Shown one piece after another: positions 1 to 6,653 of a stretch of 64,000 nt of DNA; position 1 is the first letter of the stretch; the number at the start of each line of letters is the position of its first letter. Made by a program: the position numbers and the translations under genes. A model generated the notes under the pieces. That model searched no databases and was not told the origin of the DNA. It worked only from the letters and a program-made list of their open reading frames with translations. Source of the stretch: Candidatus Aminicenantota bacterium (GTDB taxonomy: Bacteria; Acidobacteriota; Aminicenantia; Aminicenantales; Saccharicenantaceae); contig JAPKZD010000014.1 in NCBI GenBank assembly GCA_026393975.1, positions 1-64,000 of the forward strand. The letters are read 5' to 3'.

Positions 1-461
1 GGGAGATCGTCCCCTGGCGGACCAGGGACCGGATGAACTCCGACCCCGGAATGACTGACCCGTAAATCGTTGATGACTTCGGATACATGGCGACTCCTAT
101 CATAGCCCAAGGTGTCACCTATGTATCTGAACGAGAGCAGCCATCCATAAGACTTCGCGGCCGTATGGGCCCTTCCTCTTCGCACACGAATAAATACTCG
201 GCCAAAAGAAAAGTTGTCAATGTCGCGTCAATATTGGAGGTGAGGCCTGGGGAGGCCGGTTGCCAGGCGCTCCTCAAGATTCTGCGGGACGCCTTGATAG
301 GGCGGATTCTGGCCTCATAAATAGAGACGACGGTCGAATCGTAGAATTCGCAAACGCTTGTATTTTTATGACTTCAGCCAAATAATTAGCTAAAGGATGT
401 CGGAAAAGGCGTATCCCTCTAGAGATTTTGCCAGAAAACTCACATTATGTCTGGACCATTT
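1..461. other. Gene-poor left edge
   Basis: No gene is convincingly supported here. A 77-codon ATG frame at 87-320 (plus) has no recognisable domain, no clear Shine-Dalgarno sequence and no coding-like composition. Bases 111-130 (GGTGTCACCTATGTATCTGA) recall sequence flanking IS481/IS21-type insertion sequences, but this is from memory and no transposase is visible. The stretch from about 300 to 460 is more AT-rich than the genes around it. Confidence 0.4.
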
Positions 462-1259
462 TTAAGGGATGAGGTCTTTCTGACCCAGGACTGCTTTTTT
501 CAGTTCCGGGTGGATCTTCGCTTTATGAACCTCGGCCTGGGATAGGATCGCGCGGGCCTCGTCCACGCGACCGCCGATGAACAGGAGATTGATCAGGTTG
601 TTGTAGGTTTCGCGGAAGTCCGGGTCCTTGGCGATGGCCTGTCGGTACTCGGTCTCGGCCTCCGCCGGCCGCTTGAGCATGAAGAGAATGTTGCCATGCC
701 AATAGCGATAGAGGGCCGGGATCGCCGAGGCCTCTCTGTTGGAGTCCGGCCTGCCTCGCGCTTCCTCTGCTCTGGTCATCTCTTGTCTTGAATCTTGGAG
801 CGCCTGGTCGTATTTTTCAGCCAGACCGGATCCGTGGCTCTTGGATGCTGCATACGCCGCCGCGAGGTCCGCGAGCTCATCGGTCAGGCGGATCACGTCC
901 TCCGACTGTCTTTGGAGGTTCTGCCGCCCCACGAGAAAAAGAGCCTCGGCGATCATAAGGTAGCCCGCTTCGGCCGCCTGAAGATGTTCGAGCGCCCGGC
1001 TGAATTCGCCTCGCTTGTAAAGGACCAGGGACATCAGGAAATGGGCTTCCTGGTGCTCCGGCAGCAACCTGAGGCAGGTGAGGGCCTCCGTTTCGCACTT
1101 ATCCAGGCGGTCCTTGCGGAAAGCTGCCCTGGCCTTTTCGATATGGGGAGAGAGAGCCGCGTAGGCGTTGATAAGGGCCATTTCCTTGTCCTGGGTCCAG
1201 ACCCTCGGGACGAGGACACCCAAGACCAGCAAATACGGGAGGATCCTGCTTCGTCTCAT
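462..1259 (-). CDS. Secreted TPR-repeat protein
   Basis: A 265-residue protein predicted to be exported and to act as a protein-binding scaffold. The chosen ATG (1259) gives Met-Arg-Arg-Ser-Arg followed by a hydrophobic stretch (LPYLLVLGVLV) that looks like a signal peptide or anchor. An in-frame ATG at 1304 would add 15 residues ahead of it and is less likely. Helical repeats of TPR type follow: one near residues 60-95 (amphipathic, with HFLMSLVLYKRGEFSRALEHL) and another near 185-225 (YRYWHGNILFMLKRPAEAE). No catalytic motif is seen. It stands alone on the minus strand, divergent from the cupin gene. The TPR call is fairly safe; the role is unknown. Confidence 0.7.
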   Translation of the reverse strand: MRRSRILPYLLVLGVLVPRVWTQDKEMALINAYAALSPHIEKARAAFRKDRLDKCETEALTCLRLLPEHQEAHFLMSLVLYKRGEFSRALEHLQAAEAGYLMIAEALFLVGRQNLQRQSEDVIRLTDELADLAAAYAASKSHGSGLAEKYDQALQDSRQEMTRAEEARGRPDSNREASAIPALYRYWHGNILFMLKRPAEAETEYRQAIAKDPDFRETYNNLINLLFIGGRVDEARAILSQAEVHKAKIHPELKKAVLGQKDLIP

Positions 1260-1401
1260 GGCCTCAGCACCTATCGACCGTGGTGATGCGATGTCTTTTA
1301 CCACCCAAGAAAAGCGTAGTGCAATGGGCCCCCGGTGTCAATCCTCTTAATCGGCCTCGGGGCGCGGCCAGGGGAGTTTTTTATCCCAAAAAGAAATGTC
1401 G

Positions 1402-1433
1402 TATAATAACGAATCATACCGTTGGGAAAGGAG
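1402..1433 (+). promoter_or_regulatory. -10 box and ribosome binding site of cupin gene
   Basis: A perfect TATAAT lies at 1402-1407 and AAAGGAG at 1427-1433, nine bases before the ATG at 1443. The expected -35 region (about 1379-1384) is a poor match, so only the -10 and the RBS are claimed. Confidence 0.5.
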
Positions 1434-1442
1434 TAACAACCC

Positions 1443-1832
1443 ATGTCCGGCTACTTTGGTCCGATCGAGGAACAAACCCTTAAGAACACGTATTTTCGTC
1501 AGGTCCTATTCACCGGCAAGCACTGCCAACTCGTCGTGATGTCCCTGCAGCCGGGTGAAGAGATCGGCAACGAGGTGCATCCCGAGGTCGACCAGTTCTT
1601 CCGCGTCGAGCAGGGGGAAGCCAAGTTCGTCCTGAATGGTTCGGAAGAGCATGTGGTCCGTAAGAACGAGGCCGCTATCGTGCCGGCCGGCACGTACCAT
1701 AATGTCATCAACACGTCAAAAACAACACGGTTGAAGCTGTATACGGTTTATTCTCCGCCCAACCATCCGGCCGGCACCGTTCATAAGACCAAGGCCGAGG
1801 CCGAAGCCGCGGAAAAGCTCGCGCACCATTAA
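1443..1832 (+). CDS. Cupin-domain protein
   Basis: A 129-residue single-domain cupin. Motif 1 is visible around residues 38-58 (GEEIGNEVHPEVDQFFRVEQ), offering His and Glu ligands, and motif 2 around residues 79-88 (VPAGTYHNVI), offering another His. Such proteins bind one metal ion in a beta-barrel and act as isomerases, dioxygenases or sugar-handling enzymes; the motifs do not say which. There is no signal peptide, so it is probably cytosolic. The C-terminal 20 residues are Ala/Glu/Lys-rich and likely helical. A strong RBS and TATAAT precede it. It is about the usual size for small stand-alone cupins. Family assignment is firm, substrate unknown. Confidence 0.85.
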   Translation: MSGYFGPIEEQTLKNTYFRQVLFTGKHCQLVVMSLQPGEEIGNEVHPEVDQFFRVEQGEAKFVLNGSEEHVVRKNEAAIVPAGTYHNVINTSKTTRLKLYTVYSPPNHPAGTVHKTKAEAEAAEKLAHH

Positions 1833-1880
1833 GCATGGGCCTGGGCTGCTGCCGCAGGCACTCATTAAATAAGGCCGTGC

Positions 1881-1886
1881 TATAAT
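1881..1886 (+). promoter_or_regulatory. -10 box close to plsC start
   Basis: TATAAT at 1881-1886 ends ten bases before the ATG at 1897, so transcription would begin about 3-4 bases before the start codon. No Shine-Dalgarno sequence fits in that space and no good -35 box is seen. It is one of several genes here with this leaderless-type arrangement. Confidence 0.4.
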
Positions 1887-1896
1887 CAGCCGGTCC

Positions 1897-2592
1897 ATGC
1901 GCAGCGCACTCCTCGTCATCGTTTTTCTCATCCTGACTCTTCTCGCCATTCCCGTTCTCCTTGTCAGCGCGCTCTTTGGGCTGCGGGACGTGTTCCTCGC
2001 CTACGGCTGCTGGATGATGCGGGTTGGGCGGTTCATCCTCGGCCTCGACGTCGAGGCCGCGGGGCTCGACCGGATCGACCGGGGAACTTCCTACGTTTTC
2101 ATGTGCAACCACTTGAGCTTCCTGGACGCCCCGCTTCTGATGACCGTCCTCGACCGGCCGGCGCGGGTGATCGTCAAGCGGTTCGTCTTCCGTATCCCGG
2201 TCCTGGGACTGGGCATGCGGTTCTCCGGCTACGTGCCCCTGGACAAGGAGGGCGCCGGTGCGGGCCGGAAAAGCATCGCCCGCGCCGCGCAACTGATCAA
2301 AGAGATGCGTTACTCGTTCCTCGTTTATCCCGAGGGGGTACGGAGCTGGGACGGAAAAACTCTGCCGTTCCGTCGCGGCGGCTTCTTCCTGGCCCTCGAG
2401 ACCGGCGTGCCCATCGTTCCTGTGTCGATCAAGGGAACCTACGAGCTGATGCCGCGCGGGCAGTGGCTCGTCCGGAAAGGGCCCGTCAAAATCACCCTCC
2501 ATGAGCCCATCCCCGTGACCGGCTACACGCAGGACACCATGGCTGAGCTCATGGAAAAGGTGAGAGCGGCGGTTTCGTCCGGCCTGTCTTGA
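1897..2592 (+). CDS. plsC: 1-acyl-sn-glycerol-3-phosphate acyltransferase
   Basis: A 231-residue membrane-associated acyltransferase that would add the second acyl chain to lysophosphatidic acid in phospholipid synthesis. An N-terminal hydrophobic helix spans residues 3-28. The catalytic HX4D motif is NHLSFLD (His72, Asp77), and the acceptor-binding motif is YPEGVRS (residues 144-150, normally FPEGTRS). A downstream block with VPIVPVSIKG matches the family's motif IV. Length is typical of PlsC. The gene stands alone after the cupin gene with its own -10 box. Related enzymes acylate other lysolipids, so exact substrate preference is inferred from the family. Confidence 0.88.
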   Translation: MRSALLVIVFLILTLLAIPVLLVSALFGLRDVFLAYGCWMMRVGRFILGLDVEAAGLDRIDRGTSYVFMCNHLSFLDAPLLMTVLDRPARVIVKRFVFRIPVLGLGMRFSGYVPLDKEGAGAGRKSIARAAQLIKEMRYSFLVYPEGVRSWDGKTLPFRRGGFFLALETGVPIVPVSIKGTYELMPRGQWLVRKGPVKITLHEPIPVTGYTQDTMAELMEKVRAAVSSGLS

Positions 2593-2671
2593 AGCCCGCC
2601 TCGCCGGCGTCGGCTCGTTCGACGACACCGGCGCCTTCGACGGCCTCAAGCTGCGCGGCGCGGTAAAATAG
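2591..2671 (+). pseudogene. Possible 3' remnant of a secreted beta-sandwich protein
   Basis: Directly after plsC, one frame reads about 26 codons to a TAG with the sequence AGVGSFDDTGAFDGLKLRG. This recalls the C-terminal strand of concanavalin-A-like or glycosidase accessory domains, which often end in a 'GSFDDTGxFD' pattern. There is no start codon and no room for the rest of such a gene, because plsC occupies the upstream sequence. It may be a leftover from a deletion, or chance. Low confidence. Confidence 0.3.
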
Positions 2672-2683
2672 CCTCTCTCCCGA

Positions 2684-2923
2684 TCACTTAAGCAGGGCCG
2701 AAACGGAGATGTCCTCATCGATGTCGGGCCATTGGATGCCGACTCCACCTCCGATGAACCGCCAGTTATCTCTCTGCCCGGGTAAGGCATCCCTGAGGCG
2801 GGGAAGCCACCCCAGGGGAACGCTGATGATCCTCCCGTCCAGCAGGCGGACATGCATCATGTCCGGATCAAACCAGACCTCTTTGGCCATGATTTCGGAG
2901 GTTTTAGCGGCCGAAGTACGCAT
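2684..2923 (-). CDS. DUF2442 family protein
   Basis: A 79-residue protein with the DUF2442 pattern: WFDPDMMHVRLLDGRIISVP at about residues 17-36 and GVGIQWPDIDEDISV near the C-terminus. The ATG at 2923 is preferred because AAGGAA sits eight bases upstream; ATGs at 2950 and 2890 are alternatives. It overlaps the 3' end of the upstream DUF4160 gene by 20 bases, so the two are translationally linked. DUF4160/DUF2442 pairs are common small two-gene cassettes in bacteria and are often suspected to be toxin-antitoxin-like, without a proven activity that I know of. No DNA-binding motif is obvious. Confidence 0.8.
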   Translation of the reverse strand: MRTSAAKTSEIMAKEVWFDPDMMHVRLLDGRIISVPLGWLPRLRDALPGQRDNWRFIGGGVGIQWPDIDEDISVSALLK

Positions 2924-3140
2924 CCCATTTTTCCTTGATAAAGTCGACATTCTCGAGAACCATACGCCGTATGATGTTCAGTTCCCTTCCGTTATACCCT
3001 ATCGATAAGGCAAGTTCAACCGGGTCTAGCCAGAATTTTGCGTAACCGGCGCCGGACTCCACGTGAACATGCCGGGGTTCCGTGCTCTCATTACTGAAGA
3101 AAAAGAACCGATATGGCCCTTCCCCAAGTATCGTCGGCAT
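2904..3140 (-). CDS. DUF4160 family protein
   Basis: A 78-residue protein with the DUF4160 signature: an N-terminal MPTILGEGPYRFFFFSNE followed by EPRHVHVE (His25, His27) and then a helical C-terminus ending in KEKWDAYFGR. The HxH placed after a proline-containing turn is characteristic of the family. It is the first gene of a two-gene unit with the DUF2442 gene, overlapping it by 20 bases. No signal peptide. The biochemical function of the family is not established; a toxin-antitoxin role is only a guess from pairing and size. Confidence 0.82.
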   Translation of the reverse strand: MPTILGEGPYRFFFFSNESTEPRHVHVESGAGYAKFWLDPVELALSIGYNGRELNIIRRMVLENVDFIKEKWDAYFGR

Positions 3141-3198
3141 GATATATATAGACGCTGGAGTCGAAGAATATTCTCAGGCTGGTACTTTGGATTGAGGC

Positions 3199-3600
3199 AT
3201 GACGATCCGTAATATGATGAAAGCCCTGCTGAATAGACCGGAAGACGCGCCCGGGGCAGACCCCTGCATCCTCGCCCAGAGCCCCGAAGAGCTCGAGGCG
3301 GCCATCCAATCCCGGGACCGTCTCATGGTCCTCTTTTACGCTTCCTGGTGTCCGTTCTCGCAGGCCTTCCTTCCGACCTACCGCAACCATGCGGCCGCCG
3401 GCGAGCCCTGCTACATGCGGATTCTGGCCGACGACGGGGACCCTGTTGCCACGAAATACTCCATCGATGTCTTCCCCACGGTCCTCTATTTCGAGAAGGG
3501 GAAGGTGGTCAAGCGGCTGGACGGCGTTTATCACCGCGGGCTGAGCAAGGGCCAGCTCGAGGATTTCGCCCGCCGCTGCGCCGTTCCCGGGGATCGATGA
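3199..3600 (+). CDS. Thioredoxin-like protein with monothiol CPFS site
   Basis: A 133-residue thioredoxin-fold protein. The active-site region is ASWCPFSQ with Cys51; the resolving cysteine of the usual CxxC is Ser54. The cis-proline loop is FPTV with Pro93, and YFEKGKVVKRLDGV follows as the last beta hairpin. Cys23 and Cys71 are other cysteines that could take part. There is no clear signal peptide, so it is probably cytosolic. With one active-site cysteine it may act as a monothiol reductase, a thiol trap or a non-redox chaperone, not a standard dithiol reductase. It is followed by a lipoprotein gene on the same strand, with no evident functional link. Confidence 0.75.
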   Translation: MTIRNMMKALLNRPEDAPGADPCILAQSPEELEAAIQSRDRLMVLFYASWCPFSQAFLPTYRNHAAAGEPCYMRILADDGDPVATKYSIDVFPTVLYFEKGKVVKRLDGVYHRGLSKGQLEDFARRCAVPGDR

Positions 3601-3661
3601 AGAAGGCCGGCCATTTGGATGAATGCAACGCGTAACGCGTAACAAAGATGAGGACAAGCCC

Positions 3662-4963
3662 ATGAGAATGAGATCGGTCCTTACCGTTATTCTCGCCGGG
3701 ATCGCCTGTCTCCTCCTGGCCGGCTGCCAGGCGAAAGATGAGGTCATGCCCGAGACGACGTTCCGTTCGCTTTTGAAACTCGTCGCCAGCGATACCGCCG
3801 ACAATACCAGCTTCGGCATGTCCGGCGACGTCGATGGCGATCTGGCCATCGTCGGAGCCCCCGGCGATGACGTCAACGGGACCAACAGCGGCGCGGCCTA
3901 CATCTTCTCCCGCGACCTGGGCGGGCTCGACGGCTGGGGCCAGATCAAGAAGCTCGTCGCGAGCGACGCGGCCGCCGACGACCTTTTCGGCGTCTCCGTG
4001 GACATCTCCGGCGATTACGCCGTGGTCGGCGCGGTCGCGGAGGACGGGGCCGGGACGGGCCGGGGCGCGGCCTATATCTTCTACAGGAATCAGGGCGGGG
4101 CCGACAACTGGGGCCAGGTCAAGAAGCTCACCGCGAACGCCGCGGCGGACAATGACGGATTCGGGTTCGCCGTCGCCCTCGAGGGGGACACGTTGATCGT
4201 CGGCGCGGACGGCGAGGACGGCGGCGGCACCGACGAGGGCGCGGCCTACGTCTTTTACAAGGACCGGGGCGGAGCCGACAACTGGGGCCCGGTCGTCAGG
4301 CTCGTGGCCGGAGACCCGGACGACGCCGACCAATTCGGATACTCCATTGGCCTCAGCGGCGATGTCGCCGTCATCGGTTCCCCCGGCAAGAACGGGGCCG
4401 GGTCGAACCGCGGCGCGGCCTACATCTTCTCCCGCGACATGGGCGGCGCCGACGGCTGGGGTCAGCTGAAAAAGCTCACCGCGGACGACGCTTCCGACGA
4501 CGTCTGGCTCGGGACCTCGGTGGCGCTCGACGGAGCGCTCGCCGTCATCGGAGCGGGCTGGGACAACGGCGGCGGGACCGACAGGGGTGCGGCCTACCTC
4601 TTCGGCAGGGACCAGGGCGGGGCGGACAACTGGGGCCAGTTCAAGAAGCTCACCGCGAGCGACGCCCACGATTCCGCCATTTTCGGCTACGACGTCGCCG
4701 TCGATGGGGACTACGTCGTCATCGGCGCGGGCTGGAGCAAGGGAGGCGGCTCGGAGAGGGGCCAGGTCTACGTCTTCGTCCGGAGTGAGGGCGGGACGGA
4801 TAACTGGGGCGAAGCCCAGATCCTGCGGGCGAGCGACGGCGCGAACGAGGATTGGTTCGGGTTCAGCGTGGCCATCGACGGCCTTTATCTCCTTTCCGGG
4901 GCGTCGGGAGAGGACGGCGCCGGGTTGAGCCGGGGCGCGGCCTACATGTTCCGGAAGATCTAG
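3662..4963 (+). CDS. FG-GAP seven-repeat propeller lipoprotein
   Basis: A 433-residue lipoprotein. The ATG at 3662 gives a lipoprotein signal peptide ending in LLLAGC (Cys near residue 21); an ATG at 3623 would place 13 charged residues ahead of it. After a short linker come seven tandem repeats of about 57-60 residues. Each reads roughly L-A-x-D-x-x-x-x-x-x-F-G-x-S-V-x-x-x-G-D, then a VGA segment, a glycine-rich DxxGGG turn, RGAAYIF and GGADNWGQ. This is the FG-GAP/integrin-like pattern, and seven copies would close a seven-bladed beta-propeller filling the whole mature protein. It is probably an envelope binding protein. No enzyme motif is seen. The ligand is unknown. Confidence 0.85.
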   Translation: MRMRSVLTVILAGIACLLLAGCQAKDEVMPETTFRSLLKLVASDTADNTSFGMSGDVDGDLAIVGAPGDDVNGTNSGAAYIFSRDLGGLDGWGQIKKLVASDAAADDLFGVSVDISGDYAVVGAVAEDGAGTGRGAAYIFYRNQGGADNWGQVKKLTANAAADNDGFGFAVALEGDTLIVGADGEDGGGTDEGAAYVFYKDRGGADNWGPVVRLVAGDPDDADQFGYSIGLSGDVAVIGSPGKNGAGSNRGAAYIFSRDMGGADGWGQLKKLTADDASDDVWLGTSVALDGALAVIGAGWDNGGGTDRGAAYLFGRDQGGADNWGQFKKLTASDAHDSAIFGYDVAVDGDYVVIGAGWSKGGGSERGQVYVFVRSEGGTDNWGEAQILRASDGANEDWFGFSVAIDGLYLLSGASGEDGAGLSRGAAYMFRKI

Positions 4964-4984
4964 GGTGTTGCGGACGGCCTGAGC

Positions 4985-5914
4985 ATGGAGCCCGAATCCC
5001 GATACGACCTGGCCCTGACGTTCGATTGGGAGTACGACCGGGATTTCATCCGCGTCATCGAGGAGGCCGCGCGGGGACGCGGCCTCAAGACGGCCGTCGT
5101 TCCGCCGGCCGACGCCGGCCGGTTCCTCGAAGCCTTCCGCTCGGGCCAGCTCGATTTCCGCGTCCTTCTCGACCGGGCCTCGGGAGCTTCGCCCGAATTC
5201 GTCGGCCTGCAGGCCCTGGCCGCTGAAAGGGGCCGGGACGTCATCGAAGGCCTGGATAAGCTCCGCTGGGCCTCGGACAAGGCGACCATGCACCTGGAGT
5301 TCCTGACCGCGGGCATCCGCACTCCGCACACCGTGATCCTGCCATCCCACGCGACGAAGCCGGACATCTCCCTGAGGCCCGAGGACCTGGCTCTTTTAGG
5401 CGTCCCCTTCGTCGTCAAGCCGGCCAACACGACCGGCGGCAGCGTCGGCGTCGTCGCCGACGCGGCCGGTCCGGCGGACGTCCTCGCCGCACGCCGGACC
5501 TATCCGGCCGACAAGTACCTTCTCCAGGAGAGAATCGTCCCCGAGGCGAGGGATGGGAAAAGGTTCTGGTTCAGGGGGTTCTATGTCCTCGGCGAGGTCC
5601 ATCTCACGTGGTGGGACGACCGCACGCATCTCTATGCCGAGCTCGGCTACGACGAGGCCGCCGCGTGTTCTCTCGGCCCGATCTACGCGATCGTGCGGAC
5701 GATCGCCCGTGTCTCCCGGCTCAGGTTCTTCTCGACAGAGATCGCCAGGGACGCCCGGGGCCGCCTGCTCGTCGTCGATTACGTCAACGAGATCTGCGAC
5801 ATGAGGCTCCAGTCCTCTCATCCGGACGGCGTCCCCGACGCCGTGGTCGCGAGGATCGCCAACCGCATCGCCGCCCACGCCGGCGGGGCGGCGGGCCGGA
5901 AACAACCCGTTTAG
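4985..5914 (+). CDS. ATP-grasp family ligase-like protein
   Basis: A 309-residue protein with an ATP-grasp fold, the family that joins a carboxylate to an amine or thiol using ATP. Visible marks are a Rossmann-like N-terminal part, KATMHLEFLTAGIRTPHT (the usual helix before the ATP-binding lobe), the nucleotide-binding strand VPFVVKPANTTGGSVGV with its Gly-rich loop, and the metal-binding end LLVVDYVNEICDMRLQS with Asp, Glu and Asn-type ligands. It resembles D-Ala-D-Ala ligase/RimK-like proteins but is not clearly either. It begins 21 bases after the lipoprotein gene without a strong RBS and is followed nine bases later by a pseudopilin-like gene. The substrate cannot be read. Confidence 0.7.
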   Translation: MEPESRYDLALTFDWEYDRDFIRVIEEAARGRGLKTAVVPPADAGRFLEAFRSGQLDFRVLLDRASGASPEFVGLQALAAERGRDVIEGLDKLRWASDKATMHLEFLTAGIRTPHTVILPSHATKPDISLRPEDLALLGVPFVVKPANTTGGSVGVVADAAGPADVLAARRTYPADKYLLQERIVPEARDGKRFWFRGFYVLGEVHLTWWDDRTHLYAELGYDEAAACSLGPIYAIVRTIARVSRLRFFSTEIARDARGRLLVVDYVNEICDMRLQSSHPDGVPDAVVARIANRIAAHAGGAAGRKQPV

Positions 5915-5923
5915 GAGACCGCG

Positions 5924-6298
5924 ATGAAAATCAAGGGCATGCTGATCGTCGTCGTCATGGCCATGGTCGTCGTCTATTTCATCTTTTTCGGCAAGGTGGC
6001 CGACAACAAGGGGGGCCTCCAGATCGAGGTCGACAAATACCTTCAGACGAAGATCAAGCTGACCGCGGTCAACCTGGAATCGCTCTCGCGCGAGGTCCTC
6101 TCGTACGCGGCCGAAGGCGAGGGCCTTCCCGAAAGCCTCGAGGCGCTCCGGAAATTCCATCCCACGGCGGCCGTCCTTCCGGACGCGTGGGGGAGGAGGA
6201 TCCGCTACGAGAGGCTTTCCGATTCTTCGTTCCGTCTCCGATCCGCTGGTCCCGACGGCGTCTTCGAGACGGAAGATGACATCGTCAAGGATTTCTAA
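5924..6298 (+). CDS. GspG-like pseudopilin C-terminal domain protein
   Basis: A 124-residue membrane-anchored protein with a good RBS (AGGAGA). An N-terminal hydrophobic helix spans residues 4-22 (MLIVVVMAMVVVYFIFF). The soluble part ends in PDAWGRRIRYERL and SAGPDGVFETEDDI, the pattern of the type II secretion major pseudopilin GspG (calcium-binding C-terminus 'SxGxDGxxGTxDDI'). The prepilin peptidase site (Gly-Phe-Thr-Leu-Ile-Glu) is missing, so it is probably a fixed membrane protein and not a fibre subunit. Its 3' end overlaps the convergent J-like gene by 14 bases. Family resemblance is good over the last 40 residues; function unknown. Confidence 0.65.
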   Translation: MKIKGMLIVVVMAMVVVYFIFFGKVADNKGGLQIEVDKYLQTKIKLTAVNLESLSREVLSYAAEGEGLPESLEALRKFHPTAAVLPDAWGRRIRYERLSDSSFRLRSAGPDGVFETEDDIVKDF

Positions 6299-6653
6299 AG
6301 AAGATCCGCCTGAGCCGGGCCCACAGGGTATTCTTGGGCGGGATGTCCTCGATCTCGACCTTGCCGACCGACTTGCGGAAGGGGGCCTTCGGCGGGAAAT
6401 AGGCGGCGTGCCGGAGGAGGGCCAGGTCGTAATCTTTCCGTTTCTTGGCGTCCCGAAGCGTCTGGAAGGCCTCCTGGATGCGCTCGAGGATGAGCCCGCG
6501 CTCGGCCTCCGTGACCAGGCCATAGACGGCCAGCGAGCCGTCGCGGTAGGTAGTCAACGCGGCTTGATAGGCTGCCCAGATCTCGTCCTGGGAGGCGGTC
6601 CTTTCGACGCTCAGCAGCTCGTAGTAGTTCCAGTCTTCGATTCTCTTCAGCAT
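6285..6653 (-). CDS. J-domain-like protein lacking HPD
   Basis: A 122-residue protein whose first 75 residues follow the DnaJ J-domain outline: DWNYYELLSVERTASQDEIW for helix I and the start of helix II, and EAFQTLRDAKKRKDYD for helices III-IV. Where the DnaK-activating His-Pro-Asp should be, it reads Tyr-Arg-Asp-Gly. It is therefore unlikely to stimulate Hsp70 ATPase and may be a protein-protein adaptor. The C-terminus is basic. Its ATG overlaps the stop of the upstream MinD-like gene (TGATG), so the two proteins are very likely made together and may interact. A general helical protein is the alternative reading. Confidence 0.68.
   Translation of the reverse strand: MLKRIEDWNYYELLSVERTASQDEIWAAYQAALTTYRDGSLAVYGLVTEAERGLILERIQEAFQTLRDAKKRKDYDLALLRHAAYFPPKAPFRKSVGKVEIEDIPPKNTLWARLRRIFFRNP

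Noticed and set aside
87-320. 77-codon open frame at the left edge
   Set aside because: No domain, no Shine-Dalgarno sequence and no similarity I recognise; probably chance.
3776-4960. Possible tandem DNA repeat array or CRISPR
   Set aside because: The periodicity is that of protein repeats of about 174 bases in frame; there are no short identical repeats with spacers.
3509-5350. 613-codon frame on the minus strand over the propeller lipoprotein
   Set aside because: Antisense to a well-supported repeat protein; the long open frame is a by-product of GC-rich repeats.
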